Assembly: GCF_013363995.1 (NCBI RefSeq)
Contig: NZ_JABWGO010000005.1
Span: forward strand, 80,711 to 144,710
Length of the DNA stretch: 64,000 nt
Source of the DNA: Nonomuraea rhodomycinica
GTDB lineage: Bacteria; Actinomycetota; Actinomycetes; Streptosporangiales; Streptosporangiaceae
Direction: 5' to 3'
Of the stretch, positions 27,723-35,152 are shown one piece after another. Below the pieces are notes generated by a model. The model made no database searches. It had not been told where the DNA came from and saw only the letters and a program-made list of their open reading frames with translations. The translations under genes were made by a program, and so were the position numbers. The first letter of the stretch is position 1. Every line of letters begins with the position of its first letter.

Positions 27723-29131
27723 CGTGCCTCCTTGAGAACGCGGCGGGCGGCCAGCCGCCCGGACAGCAGCACGGGCGGCACGCCGACACCCGGAGCGGTG
27801 TGCATGCCGGCGAAGTGCAGTCCCGGGACGCGGCGGGCCGCGCCGGACGGCCGGAACCAGGCCGTCTGCGTGAAGCGGTGGTCCAGGGCGAACGGGGTGC
27901 CCGCGGTGTGTCCCTCGGCTGCCCACCTGCGGGGATCCCAGGTGAGCCGGGGCGCCCGCGACAGGTCGCCGTAGCCGAGCGCGTCCAGGCGGGCCAGGAG
28001 CCGGTCCTCCACGGTGTCCCAGCCGCGGCCCAGCAGGTTGGGCGCGGGTTCGAGGACGCTGAGCGTGTCCGGGGACGGGTGGGTCACGAGGACGCTGGGG
28101 TCGGGCTGCGGCCGTCCCGCCTCCAGGGCGGCGAACGTCCGCGCCCACTGCCTGCCGAGGTGCAGGGTGTGGTGGGCCTGGCCGGGCAGGGGCCGGTTCA
28201 GCCCGATGTGGGTCACGACGCACGACGGGGAGAAGCGCGGCCGGCGCAGCCGCCAGTCGGCCGCGGCCCGCGGCAGCAGCTCCGCGTGGGCGCGCACCAG
28301 GTCGCCGGCCACCACGACGGCGCGGGCGGCCAGCCGTTCCCCGGTGTCCAGGCGCACCGCCGTGACGCCGTCGCCGCCGGCCTCGACGCGGGTGGCACGC
28401 GTGCCGTACCGGAACGTCGCGCCGAGCTTCTCGGCGAGGGCGGCCATGGCGACGGGCACGGCGTGCATGCCGCCGCTCTCTGGGAAGTAGACGCCTCCCA
28501 CGGTGTCCATGTGCGAGATGACGGCGTAGACGCCCAGCGCCCGCCGCGGCGACAGCCCCGCGTACAGCGCCTGGAAGGTGTGCGCCCGGATGAGCCGCTC
28601 GTCGGTGAGATGGGCGGCCACGAGCCGGTCGAGGCGGCGGAAGCCGCCCATGGCCGCCAGGCGCAGCAGCGCGACCGGCCTGGCCAGGGCGCGCAGGCGG
28701 GTCATGTCCGCGTCGACGAACACGCTCCACTCGGCGGCGAACAGCCGGCCCAGCAGGGCGCGGAAGCGACGGTAGCGTTCGGCCTCGGCGGCCCCGCACA
28801 GCTCGCGCACCTGCCCGATCATGGCGTCGGCGTCCGGCAGCACGTCCAGCCGGGAGCCGTCGTGGAAGAGCAGCCGGTACGCGGGGTCGAGGCGGCGCAG
28901 CGGCAGCCACCGGTCGAGGTTCTCTCCCGCCGCGCCGAAGACCTCGGCCAGCACGCCCGGCATGGTGAGCACCGACGGCCCGGTGTCGAAGCGGTACGGC
29001 CCGAGCTCGGCCGTGCCGCAGCAGCCGCCGGGGACGTCCCGCGTCTCCACGACGGTCACCTCGCGCCCGGCCGCGGCCAGGTGGATCGCCGCCGACAGCC
29101 CGGCCAGCCCGGCCCCGATGACCACGTCCAT
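27719..29131 (-). CDS. crtI: Phytoene desaturase
   Basis: A 470-residue FAD enzyme of the CrtI family. The N-terminal Rossmann motif is VVIGAGLAGLSAAIHLAAAGRE, followed by RDVPGGCCG and FDTGPSVLTMPGV. The central part has the HTFQALYAGLSPRRALGVYA region, and the C-terminus has LHFAGMHTAPGVGVPPVLLSGRLAA. It introduces the double bonds that convert phytoene to lycopene (four steps) or neurosporene (three). ATG 29131 is embedded in an ATGA overlap with a repeat-derived small ORF that separates it from crtE. Because a second homologue is encoded at 23095, this one, beside crtB and crtE, is the better candidate for the early desaturation steps. Confidence 0.92.
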   Translation of the reverse strand: MDVVIGAGLAGLSAAIHLAAAGREVTVVETRDVPGGCCGTAELGPYRFDTGPSVLTMPGVLAEVFGAAGENLDRWLPLRRLDPAYRLLFHDGSRLDVLPDADAMIGQVRELCGAAEAERYRRFRALLGRLFAAEWSVFVDADMTRLRALARPVALLRLAAMGGFRRLDRLVAAHLTDERLIRAHTFQALYAGLSPRRALGVYAVISHMDTVGGVYFPESGGMHAVPVAMAALAEKLGATFRYGTRATRVEAGGDGVTAVRLDTGERLAARAVVVAGDLVRAHAELLPRAAADWRLRRPRFSPSCVVTHIGLNRPLPGQAHHTLHLGRQWARTFAALEAGRPQPDPSVLVTHPSPDTLSVLEPAPNLLGRGWDTVEDRLLARLDALGYGDLSRAPRLTWDPRRWAAEGHTAGTPFALDHRFTQTAWFRPSGAARRVPGLHFAGMHTAPGVGVPPVLLSGRLAARRVLKEAR

Positions 29132-29312
29132 CACGCCACCCGCTCCGTGGCCTGCCGGGCCACCCGCTCCATGGCCATGACGCCACCCGGCTCCGTGGCC
29201 TGGCGGGCCACCCACTCCATGACCATCACGCCGACCCGCTCAGCGGCCTGGCAAGTCACCCACTCCATGACCATCACGCCACCCGTTCCGTGGCCTGGCG
29301 GGCCAGCTCGAC
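29128..29312 (-). repeat. 47/48-bp tandem repeat at the crtE-crtI junction
   Basis: Four units beginning GCCCGCCAGGCCACGGA (one diverged to ACTTGCCAGGCCGCTGA) and ending with GGAGTGGGTG follow one another. They cover the last codons of crtE, the small ORF and the crtI start. Units of 47 and 48 bases alternate, so stop-start overlaps are kept at both ends of the array. Two or three extra copies appear to have been added to an original single crtE-crtI junction. Confidence 0.85.
29131..29274 (-). CDS. Repeat-derived 47-residue ORF linking crtE and crtI
   Basis: Between the crtE stop and the crtI start lies an open frame of 47 residues built of near-copies of (V)ARQATERV and MVMEWV. Its ATG overlaps the crtE stop as TGATG and its stop overlaps the crtI ATG as ATGA, so ribosomes could pass through all three genes by coupling. 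The peptide repeats the last residues of CrtE (LARQATERVA). It looks like a by-product of DNA repeat expansion, not a conserved protein; its value may be to keep coupling intact. Translation is inferred. Confidence 0.4.
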   Translation of the reverse strand: MVMEWVTCQAAERVGVMVMEWVARQATEPGGVMAMERVARQATERVA

Positions 29313-30359
29313 GAGGGCAGCCGCGGCGTCGGCGGGCAGGCAGGGCGCCTCCAGCGCCGCCGCCGCCTCGCCGGCCAGCGCGCCGATGCGCCGCTCGGCC
29401 GCGTCGAGGGCGCCGCAGGCGACGATCAGCTCGCGGGCGGCGGCCAAGTCCACCTCGTGACGCACGTCGGCCGCGCCACCCAGCTTGGCCTCGTCGTCTA
29501 CGGGGCCGAGGACGGCGGCGCCGAGGTCGCCGGTGCGCGCGCGAGCCTCGGCCAGCAGGTAGGTCTGCTTGCCGAGCAGCAGGTCGGCGCCCGCGGGCTT
29601 GCCGGTGCGCGCGGGGTCGCCGAAGACGCCGAGCACGTCGTCGCGCAGCTGGAACGCCTGCCCCAGCGGCGCCGCGTACGCGCTGAGCGCCGCGAGCGTC
29701 ACACCGTCGCCGCCGGCGAGCGCGTGCCCCAGGTGCAGAGGACGCTCGACGGTGTACTTGCCCGACTTGTACGCCCCGATCTCCACGATCCGGCGGCGCG
29801 TGGCGCGGCCGTGGGCGGCGCCGGCCAGGTCCAGGTACTGGCCGCCGATCAGCTCCACGCGCAGCCGGGTGAACACCTCCCACGCCCGGTACGGCCCGCG
29901 GGCGGCCAGCATCGCGCTGTCGGCCCAGGTGTAGGCGAGCAGGCCGAGCAGCGTCGCCACCGACTCCCCGTGCCGCCGCGGATCGCCGCGCCACCCGGCG
30001 CGCCGGTGCTCCTCGGCCAGCGCCAGGTGCGCCGTGACACGGCCCCGCCGGGTGCCCGACTCGTCCATGACGTCGTCGAGCAGCAGCGCGCAGGCGTGCA
30101 CCAGCTCGACGGCGCAGCCGGCCGACAGCACCGCGTCCAGATCCTCCGGCCGCCCGCCCGCGGCCCGGTGCCCCCAGTACACGAAGGACGGCCGCAGCCG
30201 CTTGCCACCGCTCAGGACGAAGTCCGCGAGGAAACGGCGCACGGTGCCGACGCCCTCGTCCCCCACGAAGCCGAGCTCGCCCGTCTCACGCTCGACGATC
30301 TCCGCCAGATGTCGGTCGACCAGCTCGCGCACGGAGCCGGTCAGTACGGTCATGGTCAC
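29274..30359 (-). CDS. crtE: Polyprenyl diphosphate synthase, probable GGPP synthase
   Basis: A 361-residue trans-prenyltransferase that would make C20 geranylgeranyl diphosphate for CrtB. The first aspartate-rich motif is LLDDVMDESGTRRG near residue 93, the second is QLRDDVLGVFGD near residue 239, and GGKRLRPSF lies near residue 50. The last ten residues belong to the tandem repeat that continues into the next gene. GTG 30359 has GGAGG about six bases upstream; ATG 30353 is a close alternative. It is the first gene of the crtE-crtI-crtB operon. Chain length is inferred from context. Confidence 0.9.
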   Translation of the reverse strand: MTMTVLTGSVRELVDRHLAEIVERETGELGFVGDEGVGTVRRFLADFVLSGGKRLRPSFVYWGHRAAGGRPEDLDAVLSAGCAVELVHACALLLDDVMDESGTRRGRVTAHLALAEEHRRAGWRGDPRRHGESVATLLGLLAYTWADSAMLAARGPYRAWEVFTRLRVELIGGQYLDLAGAAHGRATRRRIVEIGAYKSGKYTVERPLHLGHALAGGDGVTLAALSAYAAPLGQAFQLRDDVLGVFGDPARTGKPAGADLLLGKQTYLLAEARARTGDLGAAVLGPVDDEAKLGGAADVRHEVDLAAARELIVACGALDAAERRIGALAGEAAAALEAPCLPADAAAALVELARQATERVA

Positions 30360-30384
30360 GAAATCCTCCGCTCGTCACCAGGAT

Positions 30385-30403
30385 CTTCGAGAGCGGACGG
30401 ACG
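30385..30403 (+). promoter_or_regulatory. Motif shared by both carotenoid promoters (copy 2)
   Basis: CTTCGAGAGCGGACGGACG lies 26-44 bases upstream of the crtE start, on the strand opposite to crtE, and is followed by TTCGGATGCACC. It differs by one base from the copy at 22257 in front of cruF. On the crtE strand the adjacent TGCATCCGAACGTCCG resembles the ATGCATCCGAT and CGTCCG elements of the cruF promoter. Confidence 0.4.
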
Positions 30404-30565
30404 TTCGGATGCACCTCACGGGGTCGTTTCACATGGAGGTGGGTGTCGCCGTCGACCCGGATCTCGATCCCCGCGCCGACCGATTCACCCGACAAGGGCC
30501 GGCAATACTCCTTAACCGGAAACTGGCCATGCCAGCCGCGTAACCCTCCACGAGAGAGCGCCAAT

Positions 30566-30822
30566 CACACGCAGCCGATGCGCTCGCACACCCGCCACAG
30601 CCCGTCCGCGATCGCCGCCAACATCCAGTGCGCGTTCAACCCACTCGGATTCGGCACCACCCACACCGGCGCCCCACCCACCGACTCCCCCTGCAACCCC
30701 ACCACCGCCTTGGGGCGGACAAACGCGGTCCGGTACGCCGACACCCCAAGCACCGCCAGCACCCTCGGACGGACCTCGGCCACCGACCCCGCCAGCCGGC
30801 GACCGCCCTCCACCAGATTGCC
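30566..30822 (-). pseudogene. Truncated second copy of mug (3' part only)
   Basis: This stretch encodes LVEGGRRLAGSVAEVRPRVLAVLG, then a sequence matching the last half of the Mug protein encoded at 31865 (PNPSGLNAHW and the final helix), with most bases identical. Homology starts sharply after the codons for LVEGG at about 30822; upstream the sequence turns into AT-richer DNA. The N-terminal half with the GINPG motif is missing, so this is a nonfunctional partial duplicate. It ends IGCV, shorter than the intact gene. Confidence 0.8.
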
Positions 30823-30833
30823 GACATATAGGG

Positions 30834-31268
30834 TCACAAGAAATCAGTAACCGCGACAAAGGAGGCCCAGTCAAATGTCGACCAATGCGGGTGAATGACA
30901 CAGACTGCCATTGCTGCACTGAGCCCAGGAGTTACCGGCAAGCAAAGAGTAAGGGTTTTTCTTGCTCGCATATGATACCTCGGCAAGACGGCTGCCATCA
31001 ACGCCAGCAAGGGACATACCACTGCAGCCAAAAGTAAGACGAGAGAGCTGATGTCAGAGAGCAAAAGCATTCGAGAACAGGATACATCTACCGACGACAC
31101 ATCCCCTTCGAGACAGAGCTTGAAACGGATCGCGTCGCCCATATGTATCAAACCAAGAGCCAGGAGCCAGGAGAATGCGGCAGAGATGACACCGAGCGCT
31201 ATAGTTTTGCGCATCTTCTTTTCAGCAGGTTGAGTCGGAAACGTTGAGGGCAAATGAAAATCAGCCAT
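30834..31268 (-). CDS. Small multi-spanning membrane protein of foreign composition
   Basis: A 144-residue protein with three clear hydrophobic segments (IALGVISAAFSWLLALGLI near 24-42, LLLSDISSLVLLLAAVVC near 67-84, and LCLPVTPGLSAAMAVCVI near 107-124) and a basic RYHMRARK loop between the last two. I do not recognise a family. ATG 31268 is preceded by AGGA at a suitable distance. Codon use and base composition are far less GC-rich than neighbouring genes, suggesting horizontal transfer. It sits immediately beside the truncated mug copy. Confidence 0.55.
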   Translation of the reverse strand: MADFHLPSTFPTQPAEKKMRKTIALGVISAAFSWLLALGLIHMGDAIRFKLCLEGDVSSVDVSCSRMLLLSDISSLVLLLAAVVCPLLALMAAVLPRYHMRARKTLTLCLPVTPGLSAAMAVCVIHPHWSTFDWASFVAVTDFL

Positions 31269-31864
31269 AGCTTCATCCTACAATGAGGCCTCTTCATAAA
31301 CCGAAATGAACCCAGGCCGACCCCCTGAGACGCCAGAAGCAAGTCGACTAAAGGGGAGCGACCTCCATGAGCGCGGCCACGTTCCGGCTCTTGTCACCAA
31401 AGCTCCGCACATCCGGTTTCAATGCGCCTTTCGCCAAGATCGAATGATCCGAACAATCTCGCTGTCGTTGAGCAAGGTAACACCGCAACCTGCGCCAGCC
31501 CTGGTACCAGCGTCAGACAGATGCAAGACGCGTAAAGATCGCACGACGCCGTGAACGACCCCATGACACAGATCGACGCATACGCCGTCACACTCCGAAC
31601 CACGCGGGGCGCCGTACGGCGCCGGACGAAGCCCCAGTTCACCCGGCGTGAATCTGAAGATCCCGTCCGTGTGGCTCAGAGCAAGATTGCAAACGGACCG
31701 AGCGTAAGCTCCATATAAAGGACACACAAGATCCATTTGCGTGATTCATTGTGACGGATTGCAACTTTCCGCGTGGTCACGCCCATTTTGCGACATCTTT
31801 GCGCGCGAAGCTTGGATCAGCGATAAAGCCCCTGGCGCCCGCTACGCAAAGATCACCGATGCAC
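31269..31864. other. AT-richer region without a convincing gene
   Basis: About 600 bases of visibly lower GC content lie between the membrane-protein gene and mug. Open frames of 80-105 residues exist on both strands but have no ribosome binding site, no hydrophobic pattern and no recognisable motif. I find no inverted repeats, integrase or tRNA. It belongs with the 30834 gene to one foreign islet. Confidence 0.5.
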
Positions 31865-32392
31865 TTACCGCTCTTGACACTGTGCTGCTGACGCACGTCC
31901 TATGTGCTCGCGCACCCGCCGCAGCTCCTCAGCTATCCCCGCCAACGTCCAATGCGCGTTCAACCCGCTCGGATTAGGCAGCACCCACACCGGCGCCCCA
32001 CCCACCGACTCCCCCTGCAACCCCACCACCGCCTTCGGACGGGCGAACGCGGTCCGGTACGCCGACACCCCCAGCACCGCCAGCACCTTCGGACGGACCT
32101 CGGCCACCAACCCGGCCAGCCGGTGGCCGCCCTCCACCAGCTCCTCCCTCGTCAGCTCCGACGCCTTCGCGCTCGCCCGGGCCACCACGTTCGTGATGCC
32201 GAGGCCGTACGACGGGAGCAGGTGCTGTTCGGACGGGGCGAGGAGGCGGGGGGTGAAGCCGGACAGGTGCAGGGCCGGCCAGAAGCGGTTGCCCGGGCGG
32301 GCGAAGTGGTGGCCCGTGGCCTCCGACATGAGGCCGGGGTTGATGCCGCAGAACAGCACGTCCAGGGAAGGGCCGAGCACGTCGTCGATCAC
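31865..32392 (-). CDS. mug: G/U mismatch-specific uracil-DNA glycosylase (Mug, UDG family 2)
   Basis: A 175-residue DNA repair enzyme that removes uracil or ethenocytosine from mispairs. The catalytic pocket motif is visible as LFCGINPGLMSEATGHHFA near residue 13, and the minor-groove wedge as LPNPSGLNAHW near residue 133. FARPGNRFWPALHLSGFTPR and GLGITNVVARASAKASEL are also typical. GTG 32392 is used; the ribosome binding site is weak. The 3' half has a degenerate duplicate about 1 kb downstream, on the other side of a low-GC islet. The C-terminal tail ASAAQCQER differs from the duplicate and may come from the islet side of the junction. Confidence 0.9.
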   Translation of the reverse strand: MIDDVLGPSLDVLFCGINPGLMSEATGHHFARPGNRFWPALHLSGFTPRLLAPSEQHLLPSYGLGITNVVARASAKASELTREELVEGGHRLAGLVAEVRPKVLAVLGVSAYRTAFARPKAVVGLQGESVGGAPVWVLPNPSGLNAHWTLAGIAEELRRVREHIGRASAAQCQER

Positions 32393-32444
32393 GTCCCGGA
32401 GGGTAGTCGATCCGCCGGGTTCCGCGTAGCCGCGGCGGTCGCCG

Positions 32445-32711
32445 TCAGGCGTCCCACCATGACGTCATCAGGTCCACGAACGCCGACGGCCGCTCCACGT
32501 GCAGGAAGTGTCCCGCTTGCGGCCACACCACGGTCCGTGAGCGCGGATGCCGTCCGGGAAGGCCGACCTCCCACGTCGCCGCCTCCGGCACATCGTGTAC
32601 GGCCGGCACCGGGCACGTGAGCGCGGCCAGGTAGCGCGCGGGCTCCCGGTGTACGCCGAACGCGCCGGTCTCCGTGTCCATGCCGGCGTAGCACTCGGCC
32701 GGCACGTGACC
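32445..32711 (-). pseudogene. Alpha/beta hydrolase, C-terminal remnant
   Basis: The frame ending at 32445 encodes MDTETGAFGVHREPARYLA, then VVWPQAGHFLHVERPSAF, which is the cap end and catalytic-histidine strand of an alpha/beta hydrolase. No nucleophile elbow (GxSxG), no aspartate strand and no start codon are present upstream, where the sequence loses coding character at about 32720 before the sugar-transporter gene. The gene has lost its first two thirds. Confidence 0.6.
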
Positions 32712-32952
32712 CGGCGTAGCCGGCAGCCGGCACCCCGGGGCTGACGACCGTGCGCATCCCCACCGAAGAGCGGGGACGCACGGCGGTGCGGCTCGCCCTG
32801 CACCCCGAGGAGCGCCGGCACGTCCTGCTCGGCACGCACATCGTCGTCCGCGACTCCGTCCGGCCGCCCGCCCGGCGTCCCCTGGAAGGCCGGGGGCCGC
32901 CGGGCGTCCCCTGGAAGGCCGCGGGGCCGCCGCGCGCCGGTGAGCGGGCGGG
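32712..32952. other. Decayed spacer with a 29/30-bp duplication
   Basis: The spacer between the hydrolase remnant and the sugar-transporter gene has a plus frame (TVRIPTEERGRTAVRLAL) with coding-like composition but no start or family that I recognise. At 32874-32932 GGCGTCCCCTGGAAGGCCG and its flank occur twice in tandem (29 and 30 bases). Confidence 0.4.
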
Positions 32953-34350
32953 TCAGCCCATCTCCTCCAGCGGCCGCCCCTTGGTCTCCCGCACCCACTT
33001 GGTGACGAAGAGGAACGACAGGACGGCGAAGGCCGAGTACATGGCGTAGGTGAGCGGCAGGTTCCAGTCCGCCAGCGCCGGGAACGACACCGTGATCGCC
33101 CAGTTGGCGATCCACTGCGCCGCGGCGGCCACGCCCAGGGCGGCGGCGCGGATCCGGTTGGGGAACATCTCGCCCAGCAGGACCCAGACCACCACACCCC
33201 AGGAGAGGGCGAAGAACAGCACGAACACGTTGGCCGCGACCAGCGCGATGAGGCCCTGCGGGTCGGGCAGGGACACCGCGCCGTTCACCGTGCGGGCGAA
33301 GCTGAACGCCCAGGCCGCGGTGCCGAGCGAGACGGCCATGCCGGCCGACCCGATGAGCAGCAGCGGCTTGCGCCCGATCCGGTCGACGAGGGCGATGGCG
33401 ATGAACGTTCCGATGATGTTGATGACCGAGCTGGAGAAGCTGATCAGCAGGGAGTTGGCCTGCGTGACGCCGACCGACTGCCACAGCACCGTCGAGTAGT
33501 AGAAGATCACGTTGATGCCGACGAACTGCTGGAAGATCGACAGCGTGATGCCGACCCACACGATGCCCAGCAGCCCGAACGCGGGGCCGCGCAGGTCCTT
33601 CACCGTGGGCCGGCGCTCGGTGCGCAGCACGTGCTGGATCTCGTGGACGCGGTCGTCGATGTCGGCGCCGGGCCCCTCCACCTCCAGCAGCACCCGCCGG
33701 GCCTGCTCGGTGCGGCCCGCCATGATCAGGTAGCGGGGCGACTCGGGGATCGTCGAGGCGAACAGCAGATAGAGCAGGGCCGGCACGACGCAGGCGCCGA
33801 GCATCCACTGCCACGCCTGCAACCCCCACAGGCCGTTGTTGACGTTGCCGCCGGCCACCCGCGCCAGCGCGTAGTTGACGAGCTGCGACACGGCGATGCC
33901 GAGCACGATCGCGAGCTGCTGGAAGGACCCCAGCCGTCCCCGGTAGGCGGGCGGCGCCACCTCCGCGATGTAGGCCGGCCCGAGCACCGAGGCCATGCCG
34001 ATGGCCACACCGGCGAGCAGCCGCCACACCCCGAGGTCCCAGACGCTGAACGGCAGCATCTGCCCGATCGAGCTGATGGCGAACAGGATGGCCGCCACCT
34101 GCATGGTGCGCGTGCGGCCCCAGCGGTCGGCCAGGTTGCCGCCCACCCAGGCGCCGATGGCCGAGCCGAGCAGCGCGATGGCCACCACGATGCCGATCTC
34201 GACCGCCCCGACGTGGAAGTACTTCTGGATGCCGACGACGGCGCCGTTGATCACGGCGCTGTCGTAGCCGAACAGGAACCCGCCTATGGCCGCCGCGGCG
34301 GTGATGAAGACGACATGTCCCAGATTCTCCTGATGAGCGGGTGCAGCCAT
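32953..34350 (-). CDS. MFS sugar porter (glucose/xylose-type proton symporter)
   Basis: A 465-residue, 12-helix transporter of the sugar-porter family. Its signatures are GGFLFGYDSAVINGAV in helix 1, the loop motif GGNLADRWGRTRTM, PESPRYLIMAGR after helix 6, QQFVGINVIFYYSTVLW in helix 7, VDRIGRKPLLLIGSAGM, and a C-terminal RETKGRPLEEM. These are the motifs of GlcP and XylE-like proton-coupled uptake systems in the cytoplasmic membrane. ATG 34350 has AAGGAGGG eight bases upstream. Glucose is the most likely substrate by family in actinomycetes, but selectivity cannot be read with certainty. It lies 83 bases after the response-regulator stop on the same strand but has its own ribosome binding site. 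Confidence 0.92.
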   Translation of the reverse strand: MAAPAHQENLGHVVFITAAAAIGGFLFGYDSAVINGAVVGIQKYFHVGAVEIGIVVAIALLGSAIGAWVGGNLADRWGRTRTMQVAAILFAISSIGQMLPFSVWDLGVWRLLAGVAIGMASVLGPAYIAEVAPPAYRGRLGSFQQLAIVLGIAVSQLVNYALARVAGGNVNNGLWGLQAWQWMLGACVVPALLYLLFASTIPESPRYLIMAGRTEQARRVLLEVEGPGADIDDRVHEIQHVLRTERRPTVKDLRGPAFGLLGIVWVGITLSIFQQFVGINVIFYYSTVLWQSVGVTQANSLLISFSSSVINIIGTFIAIALVDRIGRKPLLLIGSAGMAVSLGTAAWAFSFARTVNGAVSLPDPQGLIALVAANVFVLFFALSWGVVVWVLLGEMFPNRIRAAALGVAAAAQWIANWAITVSFPALADWNLPLTYAMYSAFAVLSFLFVTKWVRETKGRPLEEMG

Positions 34351-34433
34351 GCGCGGTCCCTCCTTATGGAACCGGCATCTACCCCTCGGAAGGCACCTAT
34401 ACCGCCAGGCTTACGCAATCTTGACGCGGAGCC

Positions 34434-35033
34434 TCACAGCCAGCCCATGCGCTGTGCGGTACGGATGGCCTCCAGCCGGTTCTGCGCGTTGAGCTTGGTC
34501 ATCGCGCTGGACAGGTAGTTGCGCACCGTGCCCTCGGTCAGGTGCAGCTCGCCCGCGATCCGCGCGATCGTCGCGCCGTCGCCCGCGAGGCGCAGCGCGT
34601 CGCGTTCCCGGTCGGTGAGCGGGCTGTCGCCGGCCGCCATCGCGGCGGCGGCCAGCTCGGCGTCCAGGTAGCGCCCGCCCGACTGGACCTTGCGGATGGC
34701 CATAGCCAGCTCCTCGGCGGAGGCGTCCTTGCCGAGGAAGCCGCTGACACCGGCGGCCATCGCCCGCCGCAGGTAGCCGGGGCGGCCCAGGCTGGTCAGG
34801 ATGACGATCTTGCACTGGGAGCTGATCTGCTCGGCGGCGCTCAGCCCGTCCATGCCGGGCATCTCGATGTCGAGCACGGCCACGTCGGGGCGGTGCTCGG
34901 TCACGGCGGCCAGCACCTGGTCGCCCCTGCCGACCTGGGCGACCACCTCGATGCCGTCCTCCAGGTCGAGCAGCGCGGCCAGGGCACCGCGGATCAAGTT
35001 CTCGTCGTCGGCCAGCAGCACCCGCGTCGTCAT
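34434..35033 (-). CDS. NarL/LuxR-type response regulator (DesR-like)
   Basis: A 199-residue regulator. The receiver domain (1-120) has acidic residues DD at 9-10, the phosphoacceptor Asp55 in VLDIEMPGMDG, Thr in ILTS and Lys in FLGKDAS. The C-terminal LuxR helix-turn-helix has LTDRERDALRLAGDG..IARIAGELHLTEGTVRNYLSSAMTKL. Layout and length match DesR. Its ATG overlaps the stop of a repeat-derived small ORF (ATGA), which in turn overlaps the upstream kinase, so kinase 2, kinase 1 and regulator form one coupled operon. The target genes and signal are unknown. Confidence 0.92.
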   Translation of the reverse strand: MTTRVLLADDENLIRGALAALLDLEDGIEVVAQVGRGDQVLAAVTEHRPDVAVLDIEMPGMDGLSAAEQISSQCKIVILTSLGRPGYLRRAMAAGVSGFLGKDASAEELAMAIRKVQSGGRYLDAELAAAAMAAGDSPLTDRERDALRLAGDGATIARIAGELHLTEGTVRNYLSSAMTKLNAQNRLEAIRTAQRMGWL

Positions 35034-35152
35034 CCCGCCGTCCCCTTCGCCGCAGTCGTCCCGGCCGCCAGCCCGGCCATCCGCCCGGCCATCCGCGTGG
35101 CCGTCCGCCCGGCCGTCCGCCCTGCCGCCCGCCCGGCCATCCGCGCGGTCAT
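35030..35152 (-). repeat. 12-bp repeats forming a coupled 40-residue ORF between kinase and regulator
   Basis: About eight units of ATGGCCGGGCGG-type sequence lie between the kinase stop and the regulator start. They are open in one frame: MTARMAGRAAGRTAGR and so on for 40 residues. The ATG overlaps the kinase stop as ATGA, and its own stop overlaps the regulator ATG as ATGA. The peptide is low-complexity Arg/Ala/Gly and probably not functional. The arrangement copies that at crtE-crtI. Confidence 0.75.

Noticed and set aside
30440-30920. CRISPR-like or integron-like repeats near the mug fragment
   Set aside because: Similarity between 30566-30822 and 31905-32140 is explained fully by partial duplication of mug; there is no spacer-repeat pattern and no attC fold.
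32750-33049. Plus-strand ORF of 99 residues beside the sugar transporter
   Set aside because: Only its first 40 codons look coding-like; the rest is antisense to the transporter and includes the 29/30-bp duplication. No family recognised.
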